Source of the DNA: CAVQXR01 sp046330455 | GTDB lineage: Bacteria; Actinomycetota; Thermoleophilia; Gaiellales; Gaiellaceae | DNA length: 64,000 nt | Assembly (NCBI GenBank): GCA_046330455.1 | Contig: JAXLSU010000009.1 | Location: 62,001-126,000 of the forward strand | Direction: 5' to 3' | Shown here: piece by piece, positions 11,714 to 19,847 of the stretch | Layout: every line of letters begins with the position of its first letter | Position numbering within the stretch: the stretch's first letter is position 1 | Notes under the pieces: model-generated | What the model was told of the DNA's origin: nothing | Database searches by the model: none | The model's input: only the letters and a program-made list of their open reading frames with translations | Translations under genes and position numbers: made by a program

Positions 11714-13069
11714 GTGGCGAAGGCGGTCGTCCAGCACGTCTGTACCGAATGCGGGTACGCGACCCCGCGCTGGCTCGGGCGGTGCCCCGGCTGCGGGGGC
11801 TGGGGAACGCTGCTCGAGGAGACGTCCGACGGCGTCGTGACCTCTGCGTCGGCGGCAGTCGCCCAGCCGCTGACTCGGCTCGAGGACGTCGAGGCGACCG
11901 ACGCGGAGCGACTTGCGACAGGGGTTCCCGAGCTAGACCGCGTGCTCGGGGGCGGGCTCGTGCCGGCCTCGCTCGTGCTCGTCAGCGGTGACCCGGGGAT
12001 CGGCAAGTCGACCCTGCTCCTCATGGCGCTCTCGGCGATGAGCGAGACGCGGAAGGTCGCCCTCGTGACGGGCGAGGAGTCGGCAGCGCAGGTCAAGCTC
12101 CGCGCCGAGCGCCTCGGCGGTGCGCGAGACGTCGGGATCCTCGCCGAGACGAACCTCGACCTCGTCTGCGCGACGCTCGAGCGCGAGCGCCCAGAGGTCT
12201 GTGTGATCGATTCGATTCAGACGCTGTACGCCCCCGATCTCGGGTCTGCGCCGGGCTCGGTCGCCCAGGTGCGCGAAGCTGCCGGCCGGCTCCTTCGTGT
12301 CGCGAAGGAGGAGGGAATCGCGACGTTCCTCGTCGGCCATGTGACGAAGGACGGCGCGGTCGCAGGGCCTCGGGTGCTCGAGCACCTCGTCGACTGCGTG
12401 CTCCAGTTCGAGGGTGACCGATACCGGGCGCACCGGATCCTGCGCGCGGTGAAGAACCGGTTCGGGTCGACGAACGAGCTGGGCGTGTTCGAGATGACGT
12501 CGGAGGGGCTCGTCGGCGTCGCCGACCCCTCGGAGCTCTTCGGCCGCGGCGACGCGGGCGAGCCCGGCTCGGTCGTGACCTGCGTGCTCGAGGGAACGAG
12601 GCCGTTGCTCCTCGAGCTCCAGGCGCTCGTTTCGCCCACCGACCTCGCGATGCCGAGGAGGGTCGGAACGGGTGTCGACCCGAAGCGTCTGGCGATGATC
12701 GTGGCGGTGCTCGGGCGACACGCAGGGCTCGCGTTAGGCCAGGCGGACGTGTTCGTCAACGTCGCGGGCGGCGTCAGGATCGACGAGCCCGGCGCCGACC
12801 TCGGTATCGCTCTGGCGATCGCGTCCGCCGGGCGCCGGCGGCCCGTCCGGTCGGCGGTCGGGTGCTTCGGCGAGATCGGGCTCACGGGGCGCCTCCGGGC
12901 CGCCGGGCAGGCGGAGCGACGGCTCGCCGAGTGCGCGAAGCTCGGGCTCGCGGAGGTCGTCGCTCCGGACGGCACGCCGGTTCATGGCAAGATTCGAGTT
13001 ACCGCGGCGGCGACGCTGAGGCAGGCGGTCGCCGCGGCACTCGATGCCAACGGGCCAGCGGAAGGATAG
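11714..13069 (+). CDS. radA: DNA repair protein RadA
   Basis: RecA-like ATPase that helps branch migration during recombination repair. Visible in order: N-terminal four-Cys zinc finger (CTECG and CPGCGG), Walker A GDPGIGKST, Walker B VCVIDS, the RadA-specific KNRFG motif, and a C-terminal Lon-protease-like domain (VNVAGGVRIDEPGADLGIA). Length 451 is normal. The GTG start encodes AKAVVQHVC, standard for RadA. It overlaps disA by 26 nt, the same radA-disA order found in Firmicutes and many Actinomycetota. Confidence 0.96.
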   Translation: MAKAVVQHVCTECGYATPRWLGRCPGCGGWGTLLEETSDGVVTSASAAVAQPLTRLEDVEATDAERLATGVPELDRVLGGGLVPASLVLVSGDPGIGKSTLLLMALSAMSETRKVALVTGEESAAQVKLRAERLGGARDVGILAETNLDLVCATLERERPEVCVIDSIQTLYAPDLGSAPGSVAQVREAAGRLLRVAKEEGIATFLVGHVTKDGAVAGPRVLEHLVDCVLQFEGDRYRAHRILRAVKNRFGSTNELGVFEMTSEGLVGVADPSELFGRGDAGEPGSVVTCVLEGTRPLLLELQALVSPTDLAMPRRVGTGVDPKRLAMIVAVLGRHAGLALGQADVFVNVAGGVRIDEPGADLGIALAIASAGRRRPVRSAVGCFGEIGLTGRLRAAGQAERRLAECAKLGLAEVVAPDGTPVHGKIRVTAAATLRQAVAAALDANGPAEG

Positions 13070-14123
13070 GGAGCTCCTCTCGGCGCTGAAGCGGATCGCG
13101 CCGGGTACGGCGCTGCGCGACGGTATCGACGACATCATCCGGGCGAGCCTCGGTGCGCTCGTCGTCATCGGCGAGCCGTCGGCGCTCGCGTTCCTGTTCT
13201 CGGGCGGGATGCGCCTCGACCTACCCTTCTCGGCCCAGAGCCTCTACGAGCTCGCGAAGATGGACGGCGCGATCATCGTGAACGCGAACCTCACCCGGCT
13301 CGTGTACGCGAACGTCCAGCTCATGCCGGATCCTGCGATCCCGTCCGACGAGACGGGAACACGCCACCGAACTGCCGAGCGTGTTGCGAAGCAGACCGAC
13401 GCGCTCGTCGTCTCGATCTCCCAGCAGCGTGAGACGGTGACGGTGTTCAGGGGCGAGATCCGGTATCAGCTCGACGAGATCTCCGATCTGCTGGCTCGCA
13501 CGAACCAGGCGCTCGGAACTCTCGAGACGTACCGGCAGCGGCTCGATCAGGGTCTGACTCGCCTGACCGCGCTCGAGTTCCAGGGGGCGGTCACCCTCGA
13601 CGACGTCCTGATCGTGCTCCAGCGTGCCGAGCTGACGACGCGCGTCGGTGACGAGATCGAGCGGAACTGCATCGAGCTCGGCGAGGAAGGACGACTGATC
13701 CGGCTCCAGCTCGACGAGCTGATGCGCGACGTGCCCCGGGGCAAGGCCGCCGTCGTCGCCGACTACGAGGCCGAGCCGGGGAGGGCGCCGGAGATCCTCG
13801 AGGCGCTCGGCCGGCTCCCGCACGGCAGGCTCCTCGAGCTCGAGGAGCTGACGGTGCTGCTCGGCTATCCACGGGACGTGAGCCCGCTCGATACGACGCT
13901 CTCCTCCCGCGGCTACAGGGTGCTGTCGGAGCTCCCACGGGTTCCCGAGACCGTGATCCGCCACGTCGTACGCGACTTCGGAACGCTCGACGCAATCATC
14001 CGTGCCAGCCATCGGGAGCTCGAGGCCGTCGAGGGAGTCGGCTCGGTGCGGGCGCGGGAGATCCGCGAAGGGCTCCGGCGGCTGCAGGAGCACAATCTGG
14101 TCGACCGCTACCTCCAGCTGTAG
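13044..14123 (+). CDS. disA: DNA integrity scanning protein DisA, diadenylate cyclase
   Basis: Makes cyclic di-AMP from two ATP while scanning DNA for branched structures. The DAC domain has the DGA motif (KMDGAIIV) and the RHR motif (GTRHRTAERV); the helical linker and a C-terminal helix-hairpin-helix domain (LEAVEGVGSVRAREIREGL) complete the 359-residue product. The ATG at 13044 lies inside radA, so expression is coupled. No c-di-AMP phosphodiesterase or obvious receptor gene is present in this window. Confidence 0.96.
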   Translation: MPTGQRKDRELLSALKRIAPGTALRDGIDDIIRASLGALVVIGEPSALAFLFSGGMRLDLPFSAQSLYELAKMDGAIIVNANLTRLVYANVQLMPDPAIPSDETGTRHRTAERVAKQTDALVVSISQQRETVTVFRGEIRYQLDEISDLLARTNQALGTLETYRQRLDQGLTRLTALEFQGAVTLDDVLIVLQRAELTTRVGDEIERNCIELGEEGRLIRLQLDELMRDVPRGKAAVVADYEAEPGRAPEILEALGRLPHGRLLELEELTVLLGYPRDVSPLDTTLSSRGYRVLSELPRVPETVIRHVVRDFGTLDAIIRASHRELEAVEGVGSVRAREIREGLRRLQEHNLVDRYLQL

Positions 14124-14152
14124 CGACGTGTGGCGACGCTGAAGGTTCCCGC

Positions 14153-14182
14153 TTGCCGCGGCCGGGTATGCGACTGTAAAAT
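14153..14182 (+). promoter_or_regulatory. Probable housekeeping promoter of carD
   Basis: TTGCCG at 14153-14158 and TAAAAT at 14177-14182 are separated by 18 nt, in a locally AT-rich stretch between disA and carD. Initiation about 7 nt downstream would give a roughly 55-nt leader containing the carD ribosome-binding site. Confidence 0.6.
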
Positions 14183-14245
14183 ATCGGTCTCCGCAGGGAG
14201 TTTCTTTTCGGCGGTTCTTTCTTGGACCCGGAGGGAGGGCGTGGG

Positions 14246-14755
14246 TTGTTCGACGTCGGCGAAAAGGTCGTCTACCCCCACCACGGCGCAGGCACCGTGG
14301 TACGGCGAGAGTCGCGGGTGGTACTCGGCACTGAGCGCGAATACCTGACGATCAAGATCTTGCACAACGACATGGTCGTGAACGTTCCGACGGAGAACGC
14401 CGAGCGCGTCGGCCTCCGCAAGGTGATCTCGGAGCAGATGGTCGTGCAGGTGATCGAAGTGCTCCACGGTGACGGGACGGCGATGCCGAAGAACTGGAAC
14501 CGCCGCTTCAAGTACAACCGGGACAAGATGAAGACCGGTGACATCTTCGAGCTCGCCGAGGTCGTACGGAACCTCTCGCTTCGCGAGCAGGAGAAGGGCC
14601 TCTCCACCGGCGAGAAGCAGATGTTCGTGAAGGCGAAGAAGATCCTCGCCTCCGAGCTCATGTACGCCAAGGAGATGGACGAGGTCGAGATCGCAGAGTG
14701 GCTCGACCAGCTCCTCGAGCGCGTGAGCGCGAGCCCGAACGCAGCGCTGGCATAG
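14246..14755 (+). CDS. carD: CarD-family RNA polymerase-binding transcription regulator
   Basis: CarD stabilises the open promoter complex through contact with the RNA polymerase beta subunit, and in mycobacteria affects rRNA transcription and stress survival. The N-terminal RNAP-interaction domain is clear (FDVGEKVVYPHHGAGTV), followed by the helical DNA-binding part (LSLREQEKGLSTGEKQMF). I start at TTG 14246 because a strong GGAGGGAGGG at 14230-14239 lies 7 nt upstream and the product then begins in register with known CarD proteins; the frame could extend to TTG 14222, but that codon precedes the ribosome-binding site. About 169 residues, normal length. Confidence 0.92.
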   Translation: MFDVGEKVVYPHHGAGTVVRRESRVVLGTEREYLTIKILHNDMVVNVPTENAERVGLRKVISEQMVVQVIEVLHGDGTAMPKNWNRRFKYNRDKMKTGDIFELAEVVRNLSLREQEKGLSTGEKQMFVKAKKILASELMYAKEMDEVEIAEWLDQLLERVSASPNAALA

Positions 14756-14758
14756 AGC

Positions 14759-14835
14759 GGGGCCGGATGAGATCCGGCCCCGACAGGGGCGCCCCGATCC
14801 GTAGGGAGCTCGTAGGGGCGGGATCTCGTCCCACC
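14759..14835 (+). repeat. Palindromic repeat and a degenerate inverted copy between carD and ispD
   Basis: The first element (14759-14781) has 10-nt arms GGGGCCGGAT and ATCCGGCCCC with a GAG loop. About 30 nt on, 14812-14835 reads GTAGGGGCGGGATCTC followed by GTCCCACC, which matches the reverse complement of the element plus its CTAC tail with a few changes. The pair could fold together or mark an insertion that duplicated in inverted orientation. Confidence 0.7.
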
Positions 14836-14873
14836 TGCGGGCATCCCGCCCGGAAGGCGCCGAGCGGGACCGG

Positions 14874-15548
14874 TTGAGCACCTGGGTGGTCGTCGCGGCG
14901 GCCGGGCGCGGCGAGCGCCTCGGAGCGGATCTCCCGAAGGCGTTCGTCCCGTTCCGTGGCCGGCCGCTGCTCGCCGAGAGCCTCGACCGGCTCGAGGCGT
15001 CGGAGCGGATCGACGCGATCGTCGTCGTCGTCCCACCCGACTGGGAGGAGCCCGCGATCCTGCTGGCGGAAGAGCTGGGGGCGGGCAAGGTCTCGGCGTG
15101 CGTGGCGGGCGGAGCGACGCGGTCGGAGTCTGTGCGGATCGGCGTCGGCGAGGTGCCCGACGGGGCCACGGTGATCCTGGTGCACGATGCCGCACGACCG
15201 TTCGTCAGCGACGCCGTGATCGAGCGTGTCCTCGGGCCGCTCCGCGACGGCTGGGACGGCGCGATTCCGGGCCTTCCGGTCGCCGACACGATCAAGCGTG
15301 TCGACGGCACCGGCACGGCCGTGGAGACGGTCGAGCGAGCGGGCCTGTGGGCCGTGCAGACACCGCAGGCCTTCGGCGCGGCCGCATTCCGGCGGGCTCT
15401 CGCCGGCAGCCTCGAGGATGCGAGCGACTGCTCGGGCTTCGTCGAGGCGGCCGGCGGACGCGTCCGCGTGGTCGAGGGAGACCCGAGGCTCGTCAAGGTC
15501 ACGACGGCGGCCGATCTCGAGGCCGTGGAGAATCTGCCGGGCCGATGA
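14874..15548 (+). CDS. ispD: 2-C-methyl-D-erythritol 4-phosphate cytidylyltransferase IspD
   Basis: Third step of the MEP isoprenoid pathway, transferring CMP from CTP to methylerythritol phosphate. Motifs: AAAGRGERLG nucleotide-binding loop with the following LPKAF, VHDAARPF, the IPGLPVADTIK segment and WAVQTPQAF. Length 224 is standard. The start is a TTG at 14874 giving STWVVVAAAG; no upstream ATG or GTG fits better. Its stop overlaps the ATG of the PHP gene (ATGA), and ispF follows after that, so the pathway genes are near-neighbours with one gene between. Confidence 0.94.
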   Translation: MSTWVVVAAAGRGERLGADLPKAFVPFRGRPLLAESLDRLEASERIDAIVVVVPPDWEEPAILLAEELGAGKVSACVAGGATRSESVRIGVGEVPDGATVILVHDAARPFVSDAVIERVLGPLRDGWDGAIPGLPVADTIKRVDGTGTAVETVERAGLWAVQTPQAFGAAAFRRALAGSLEDASDCSGFVEAAGGRVRVVEGDPRLVKVTTAADLEAVENLPGR

Positions 15549-16375
15549 TCGTCGACTACCACATGCATCTACGCGGGCCGCGGGACGCTGACGGCTCGGA
15601 GCCGCTCGTGCTGACCGCCGACAACGCCGAGCGCTTCGCTCTCGTCGCCCGGGCGCGCGGTGTGACCGAGATCGGCTTCACGGAGCACGTCTACTACTTC
15701 CGTCAGACCGCGCCGGTCTGGCACCTTCCCTACCACACGCAGCGCTGCGTCCACGACCTCGACGCGTACGTCGACGCGGTGCTGGAGGCGAGACGGCGAG
15801 GGCATCCCGTGAGACTCGGGATCGAGGTCGACTACGTCGGCGACCGCCAGGACGCCCTGGCCGAGCTCCTCGCGCCGTACCCGTTCGACTTCATCCTCGG
15901 CTCCGTTCACGAGGTCGGGGACATGGATCTCGACAAGCAACCCGGCGTCTGGGGCCACAGATCCGTCGAGGACGTCTGGCGTGGATACTTCGACCATCTC
16001 TGCGAGCTCGCGCGAAGCGGCCACGTCGACGTGATGGCCCACCCCGACCTCCCGAAGATCTTCGGCGACCGTCCGGCGCCCGAGGTCGTCGCCGAGCTCC
16101 ACGAGCGGGTGCCGGCGGCCCTGGCAGAGGCCGGGGTCGCCGTCGAGATCTCGACCGCCGGGCTCCGGAAGCCGGTGGGTGAGCTCTACCCGGACGAGGC
16201 GTTCCTCGCAGCGTGTCACCGGCGGGGCGTTCCGATCACGACCGCGTCGGACGCCCACCTCGCCGAGCTCGTCGGGCACGAGCTTCCCCGGGCCGTCGAG
16301 CTCGCACGTCGGCTCGGGTACGAGACAGTCTCGGTGTTCGAGCGCCGTCACCGCCGGCAGGAGCCGCTCGGATGA
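15545..16375 (+). CDS. PHP-domain phosphatase, histidinol-phosphatase-like
   Basis: PHP-superfamily metal-dependent phosphoesterase. The product opens with IVDYHMHLRG (first metal ligands), then TEIGFTEHVYYF, LGIEVDYV, FILGSVHEV, DVMAHPDLPKIFG and ITTASDAHLAELVG, the full set of His/Asp/Glu ligand motifs for a trinuclear site. This order matches histidinol-phosphatases of the HisK/HisJ type, last-but-one step in histidine synthesis, although related PHP enzymes act on other phosphoesters. ATG 15545 overlaps the ispD stop by 4 nt. No other his gene is nearby, so the substrate is uncertain. 276 residues. Confidence 0.82.
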   Translation: MIVDYHMHLRGPRDADGSEPLVLTADNAERFALVARARGVTEIGFTEHVYYFRQTAPVWHLPYHTQRCVHDLDAYVDAVLEARRRGHPVRLGIEVDYVGDRQDALAELLAPYPFDFILGSVHEVGDMDLDKQPGVWGHRSVEDVWRGYFDHLCELARSGHVDVMAHPDLPKIFGDRPAPEVVAELHERVPAALAEAGVAVEISTAGLRKPVGELYPDEAFLAACHRRGVPITTASDAHLAELVGHELPRAVELARRLGYETVSVFERRHRRQEPLG

Positions 16376-16379
16376 ACCC

Positions 16380-16451
16380 GCTTGTGTTTCAAGCCACGAG
16401 CAGGATTCCTCGCGCCCTCGAGCCCTGCGATATGTATCTTGAAACACAAGC
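16380..16451 (+). repeat. 14-bp perfect inverted repeat flanking 44 nt
   Basis: GCTTGTGTTTCAAG at 16380-16393 is the exact reverse complement of CTTGAAACACAAGC at 16438-16451. Each arm is itself near-palindromic (CTTG...CAAG). The element fills the gap between the PHP gene and ispF and is much AT-richer than its surroundings. It may be two operators 57-58 nt apart or a large cruciform; function unknown. Confidence 0.8.
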
Positions 16452-16487
16452 ACGTCCCCCGGCCGCTCCCCACACACGGAGGTCGGG

Positions 16488-16994
16488 GTGAGCGGCACGT
16501 TTCCGATCGGGCGCGAGCCGCGAGTCGGCATCGGGGTCGACGCGCACGCGCTCGTCGAGGGGGTGCCGCTCGTGCTCGGCGGGGTGGAGTTCCCCGACGA
16601 GTCGGCCGGGCTGGCCGGCCACTCGGACGGCGACGTGATCGCCCACGCCCTGATCGACGCCGTGCTCGGAGCCGCCGGGCTCGGTGACATCGGGTGGCTG
16701 TTCCCGTCGGACGACCCGCGCTGGAAGGGGTCGTCCTCGCTCGACCTGCTGCGACTCGCCTACGAGCGGGTGCGCGGAGCCGGCTACGAGCTCGTGAACG
16801 CGGACTGCGTGCTCGTCGGCGAGCGCCCGCGGCTCGCGCCGGTGCGCGACGAGATGCGATACCGGCTTGCAGGCGCGATGGACGTCGACCCGGCACGGAT
16901 CGCCGTTCGCGCCACGACGACGGACGGACTCGGATTCACTGGCCGGAGCGAGGGGCTCGCGGCCACCGCCGTCGTCCTCGTCCGCCCGGTCTGA
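16488..16994 (+). CDS. ispF: 2-C-methyl-D-erythritol 2,4-cyclodiphosphate synthase IspF
   Basis: MEP-pathway enzyme that cyclises CDP-methylerythritol phosphate with release of CMP. Motifs: GIGVDAHAL (zinc-binding Asp and His), GHSDGDVIAHALIDAVLGA, LFPSDDPRWKGSSS, and the C-terminal RATTTDGLGFTGRSEG. GTG 16488 is preceded by GGAGGTCGGGG. Length 168 is slightly above the usual 156-160 because of a short N-terminal extension (SGTFPIGREP). Works with the IspD encoded 1 kb upstream. Confidence 0.95.
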   Translation: MSGTFPIGREPRVGIGVDAHALVEGVPLVLGGVEFPDESAGLAGHSDGDVIAHALIDAVLGAAGLGDIGWLFPSDDPRWKGSSSLDLLRLAYERVRGAGYELVNADCVLVGERPRLAPVRDEMRYRLAGAMDVDPARIAVRATTTDGLGFTGRSEGLAATAVVLVRPV

Positions 16995-17013
16995 GGGAGA
17001 GGGGGCGCCCGGG

Positions 17014-17325
17014 ATGGCGGTGACGAGCCAGACAGCTCCCAGGATCAGGCTCTCGGGCGCGGCGCGCAGGTTCGTCGTCGAGAACGGCGGAGCCCTGTAC
17101 GTCTGGGTGGAGCAGCAGTCGGGCCGGCGACACGGCTGGCTGAACGCCGCCACCGAACGTCCCGCGGGGCTCGGCTTCGGACCGGCCAGCGACGTCGACG
17201 GGATCCGGGTACACCTCCAGAGCGGCATGCGGGCGATCCTCTCCCGGCCCGTGACCGTGCGCCTCTGGCGGTTTCCGCGCGTGCACCTCGACGTGAACGG
17301 CGCCGTCGTCGTCGATCCCGCGTAG
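17014..17325 (+). CDS. Hypothetical protein (103 aa)
   Basis: Small soluble protein starting at ATG 17014, 19 nt after ispF. The middle part GGALYVWVEQQSGRRHGWLNAATERPAGLGF and the end RLWRFPRVHLDVNG alternate strands and turns; no Cys motifs, no signal peptide. I recognise no characterised family, although the shape recalls small actinobacterial proteins of unknown function. Placement suggests read-through transcription from ispF. Confidence 0.6.
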   Translation: MAVTSQTAPRIRLSGAARRFVVENGGALYVWVEQQSGRRHGWLNAATERPAGLGFGPASDVDGIRVHLQSGMRAILSRPVTVRLWRFPRVHLDVNGAVVVDPA

Positions 17326-17381
17326 CGGGACGCTCGCACGATCGGGTACGGTCGCGGGTCCGGCGGACAACCGGAGGGAAC

Positions 17382-19847
17382 GTGGGCGACGGGAACGAAA
17401 CGCGGGACGCGCTGCCCGAATCGGCACAGGTGGTCGTGATCGGCGCCGGGGCGATCGGGTGCTCGACGGCCTACCACCTGACGAGGCACGGCGTGACCGA
17501 CGTCGTCGTCCTCGAGCAGCACACGGTCTCGTCGGGAACGACCTGGCATGCGGCGGGCGCCGTTGCCCAGTACCGACCGAACGCGAACCTGATGTCGCTC
17601 GCGAAGTACTCGCTCGAGCTCTATCGACAGCTCGAGGAGGAGACGGGCCAGTCGACCGGCCTGCGCCAGTGCGGCGGCATGCGAGTGACCACGAGCCGTG
17701 AGCGGCGCAGCGAGTACGAGCGGGCGATCACCACTGCTCGATCGTTCGGGCTCGAGATGCACCTGATCTCGCCGCGGGAGGCCCAGGCGCTCTTCCCGAT
17801 CATGGTCGTGGACGATCTCGACTGCGCCCTCTACGTGCCGAGCGACGGGGTGGTGGGCCCGGCCGACCTGAACCAGGCGCTCGCGAAGGCCGCTCGGCAG
17901 GGCGGGGCGCGGATCGTCGAGCACGCTGCCGTCACGGGATTCGTGATCGAGGGCGACTCGGTGAGGGCGGTCGAGACGACGCAGGGCACGATCCGCTGCG
18001 GCGACGTCGCGATCTGCGCCGGGATCTGGTCGCGCCGGTTGGGCGCCCTCGCCGGTGTCACGGTGCCGATCTGGCCCTCGAGGCACTGCTACTTCATCAC
18101 CGAGGAGTTCGAGGGGCTCGATCCGGGCTGGGCGACGAACCGCGACCCCGACCTGTGGCACTACTTCGTGCCCACCGGGGCGGGCCTGATCGTCGGGCAG
18201 TACGAGCCCGATCCGATCCCGTGGGAGACGACCGAGATCCCGCGCGGCTGGTCGTTCCGCCTGCTTCCCGAGAACCGCACGCACTTCACCCGCCTGCTGT
18301 CCCCGCTCTCGAGGCGCGTGCCGCTCCTCGACGAGATCGGGGTGAAGACGTGGATCCACGGTCTCGAGTCGTTCACCGAGGATCAGAATCCCGTCGTCGG
18401 CCGTGCCCCCGGCCGCGAGAACCTGTACGTCTCGTGCGGCTACAACGCGTACGGCGTCAGCGTCGCGGGCGGCTTCGGCATGGCCCTGGCGCACTGGATT
18501 GCGGAGCGCGAGCCGCCGTTCGACCTCTGGCCGTGCGACATCCGCCGCTTCTCGAGCGCCGCGCGATCCGACGAGGTCGTCAAGGCTCGCGTCGCCGGCG
18601 GGCAGGGACGCCACTACGCGGTGCACTTCCCGTCCGAGGAGATCCCGGACGCCCGGCCGCTGCGGCGAAGCGCGCTGTACGACCGAGTCCGTGCGCTCGG
18701 CGCCTGCTTCGGCGAGAAGGCCGGTTGGGAGCGTCCGAACTGGTTCGCACCGTCCGGAGTCGAGCCCGCCGACGAGCCCTCCTTCGGCCGCCAGAACTGG
18801 TTCCCCCACGTCGGTGACGAGTGTCGGGCGTGTCGCGAGGGCGTCGTGCTGATGGATCTGTCGTCGTTTGCGAAGGCGACCGTGGCCGGTCGCGACGCCG
18901 AGGCGGTGCTGCAGCGCCTGTGCACGGCTGACGTCTCCGTGGAGCCGGGGCAGGTCAGGCACACCCTCGTGCTCAACGGGAAGGGCGGCATCGAGGCCGA
19001 TCTCACCGTCGCCCGCCTGTCGCCGGACGGCTACCTCGTCGTCACGGGGTCGGCGTTCGCGACACACGACTTCGGGATCCTCCGGGGCGCGATCGAGGCG
19101 GGCGACCGGGCGGCGCTCGTCGACGTCACGTCGGCGTACGCGACGCTCGCTGTCGTCGGCCCGCGCTCCCGCGAGCTGCTGCAGTCGGTCTGCGAGTCCG
19201 ACCTCTCGCGCGAGGCGTTCTCGTTCCGCTCCGTCCAGAACGTCGTCGTCGCGGGCGCTCCCGTCCTGTGCATGCGCGTCTCCTACACCGGCGAGCTCGC
19301 GTTCGAGCTGTACGTACCGACCGAGTACGCGCTGACCGTGTTCGACGCGATCGTCGCCACAGGGAGCTCGTTCGGGCTGCGGCACGCCGGCTACCGGGCG
19401 ATCGACTCGCTTCGTCTCGAGAAGGCAAACAGGGCCTGGGCCGTGGAGATCGGGCCCGACTACACGCCGCTCGAGGCCGGGCTCGGGTACGCGGTGTCGT
19501 TCCGGAAGCCGGAGCGGTATCCGGGGCGCGCAGCGCTCGAGGCCCAGCGCGAGCGCCCGCTCGGGAAGCGGCTCGTGACGTTCACGGTCGACGATCCGGA
19601 CACGGTCCTCCTCGGGCGCGAGACGATCTACCGGGACGGGCAGCCGCTGGGGTGGCTCGCGTCCGGGGGCTACGGGCACACCGTGGGCTGCGGAATCGGG
19701 CTCGGCTACGTGCAATACGCCGAGGGCGTCACGGACGAGCTGCTCGGCTCGGGCACGTGGGAGCTCGAGGTGGCGATGCGCCGCGTTCCGACCGCCGTCC
19801 ACCGGGGTGCGATCGTGGACCCCGACGGTATCCGGATGCGCTCGTGA
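17382..19847 (+). CDS. FAD-dependent dimethylglycine/sarcosine dehydrogenase-like protein (DAO + GcvT)
   Basis: Two-part oxidative demethylase of 821 residues. The N-terminal DAO domain carries the dinucleotide-binding VVVIGAGAIGCSTAYHL and the covalent-flavin-region TWHAAGAVAQYRPN; the second half is a GcvT-like folate-binding aminomethyltransferase domain (VVLMDLSSFAKATVAGRDAEAVLQ, then SGGYGHTVGCGIGLGYV). In dimethylglycine dehydrogenases the flavin oxidises an N-methyl group and the GcvT part captures the one-carbon unit on tetrahydrofolate. GTG 17382 follows GGAGGGAAC. The stop overlaps the next start (GTGA), so it is coupled to a choline-kinase-like gene, consistent with use of methylated amines. 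The exact substrate is not determined. Confidence 0.88.
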   Translation: MGDGNETRDALPESAQVVVIGAGAIGCSTAYHLTRHGVTDVVVLEQHTVSSGTTWHAAGAVAQYRPNANLMSLAKYSLELYRQLEEETGQSTGLRQCGGMRVTTSRERRSEYERAITTARSFGLEMHLISPREAQALFPIMVVDDLDCALYVPSDGVVGPADLNQALAKAARQGGARIVEHAAVTGFVIEGDSVRAVETTQGTIRCGDVAICAGIWSRRLGALAGVTVPIWPSRHCYFITEEFEGLDPGWATNRDPDLWHYFVPTGAGLIVGQYEPDPIPWETTEIPRGWSFRLLPENRTHFTRLLSPLSRRVPLLDEIGVKTWIHGLESFTEDQNPVVGRAPGRENLYVSCGYNAYGVSVAGGFGMALAHWIAEREPPFDLWPCDIRRFSSAARSDEVVKARVAGGQGRHYAVHFPSEEIPDARPLRRSALYDRVRALGACFGEKAGWERPNWFAPSGVEPADEPSFGRQNWFPHVGDECRACREGVVLMDLSSFAKATVAGRDAEAVLQRLCTADVSVEPGQVRHTLVLNGKGGIEADLTVARLSPDGYLVVTGSAFATHDFGILRGAIEAGDRAALVDVTSAYATLAVVGPRSRELLQSVCESDLSREAFSFRSVQNVVVAGAPVLCMRVSYTGELAFELYVPTEYALTVFDAIVATGSSFGLRHAGYRAIDSLRLEKANRAWAVEIGPDYTPLEAGLGYAVSFRKPERYPGRAALEAQRERPLGKRLVTFTVDDPDTVLLGRETIYRDGQPLGWLASGGYGHTVGCGIGLGYVQYAEGVTDELLGSGTWELEVAMRRVPTAVHRGAIVDPDGIRMRS

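Noticed and set aside
8983..12096. Long minus-strand ORFs opposite clpC and radA
   Set aside because: Low-complexity Leu/Arg/Asp repeats mirroring the clpC codons; clpC and radA are certain on the plus strand.
16389..19802. Very long minus-strand ORF opposite ispF and the DAO-GcvT gene
   Set aside because: It is antisense to two clearly recognisable genes and is Arg/Glu/Val-rich without motifs; a by-product of high GC.
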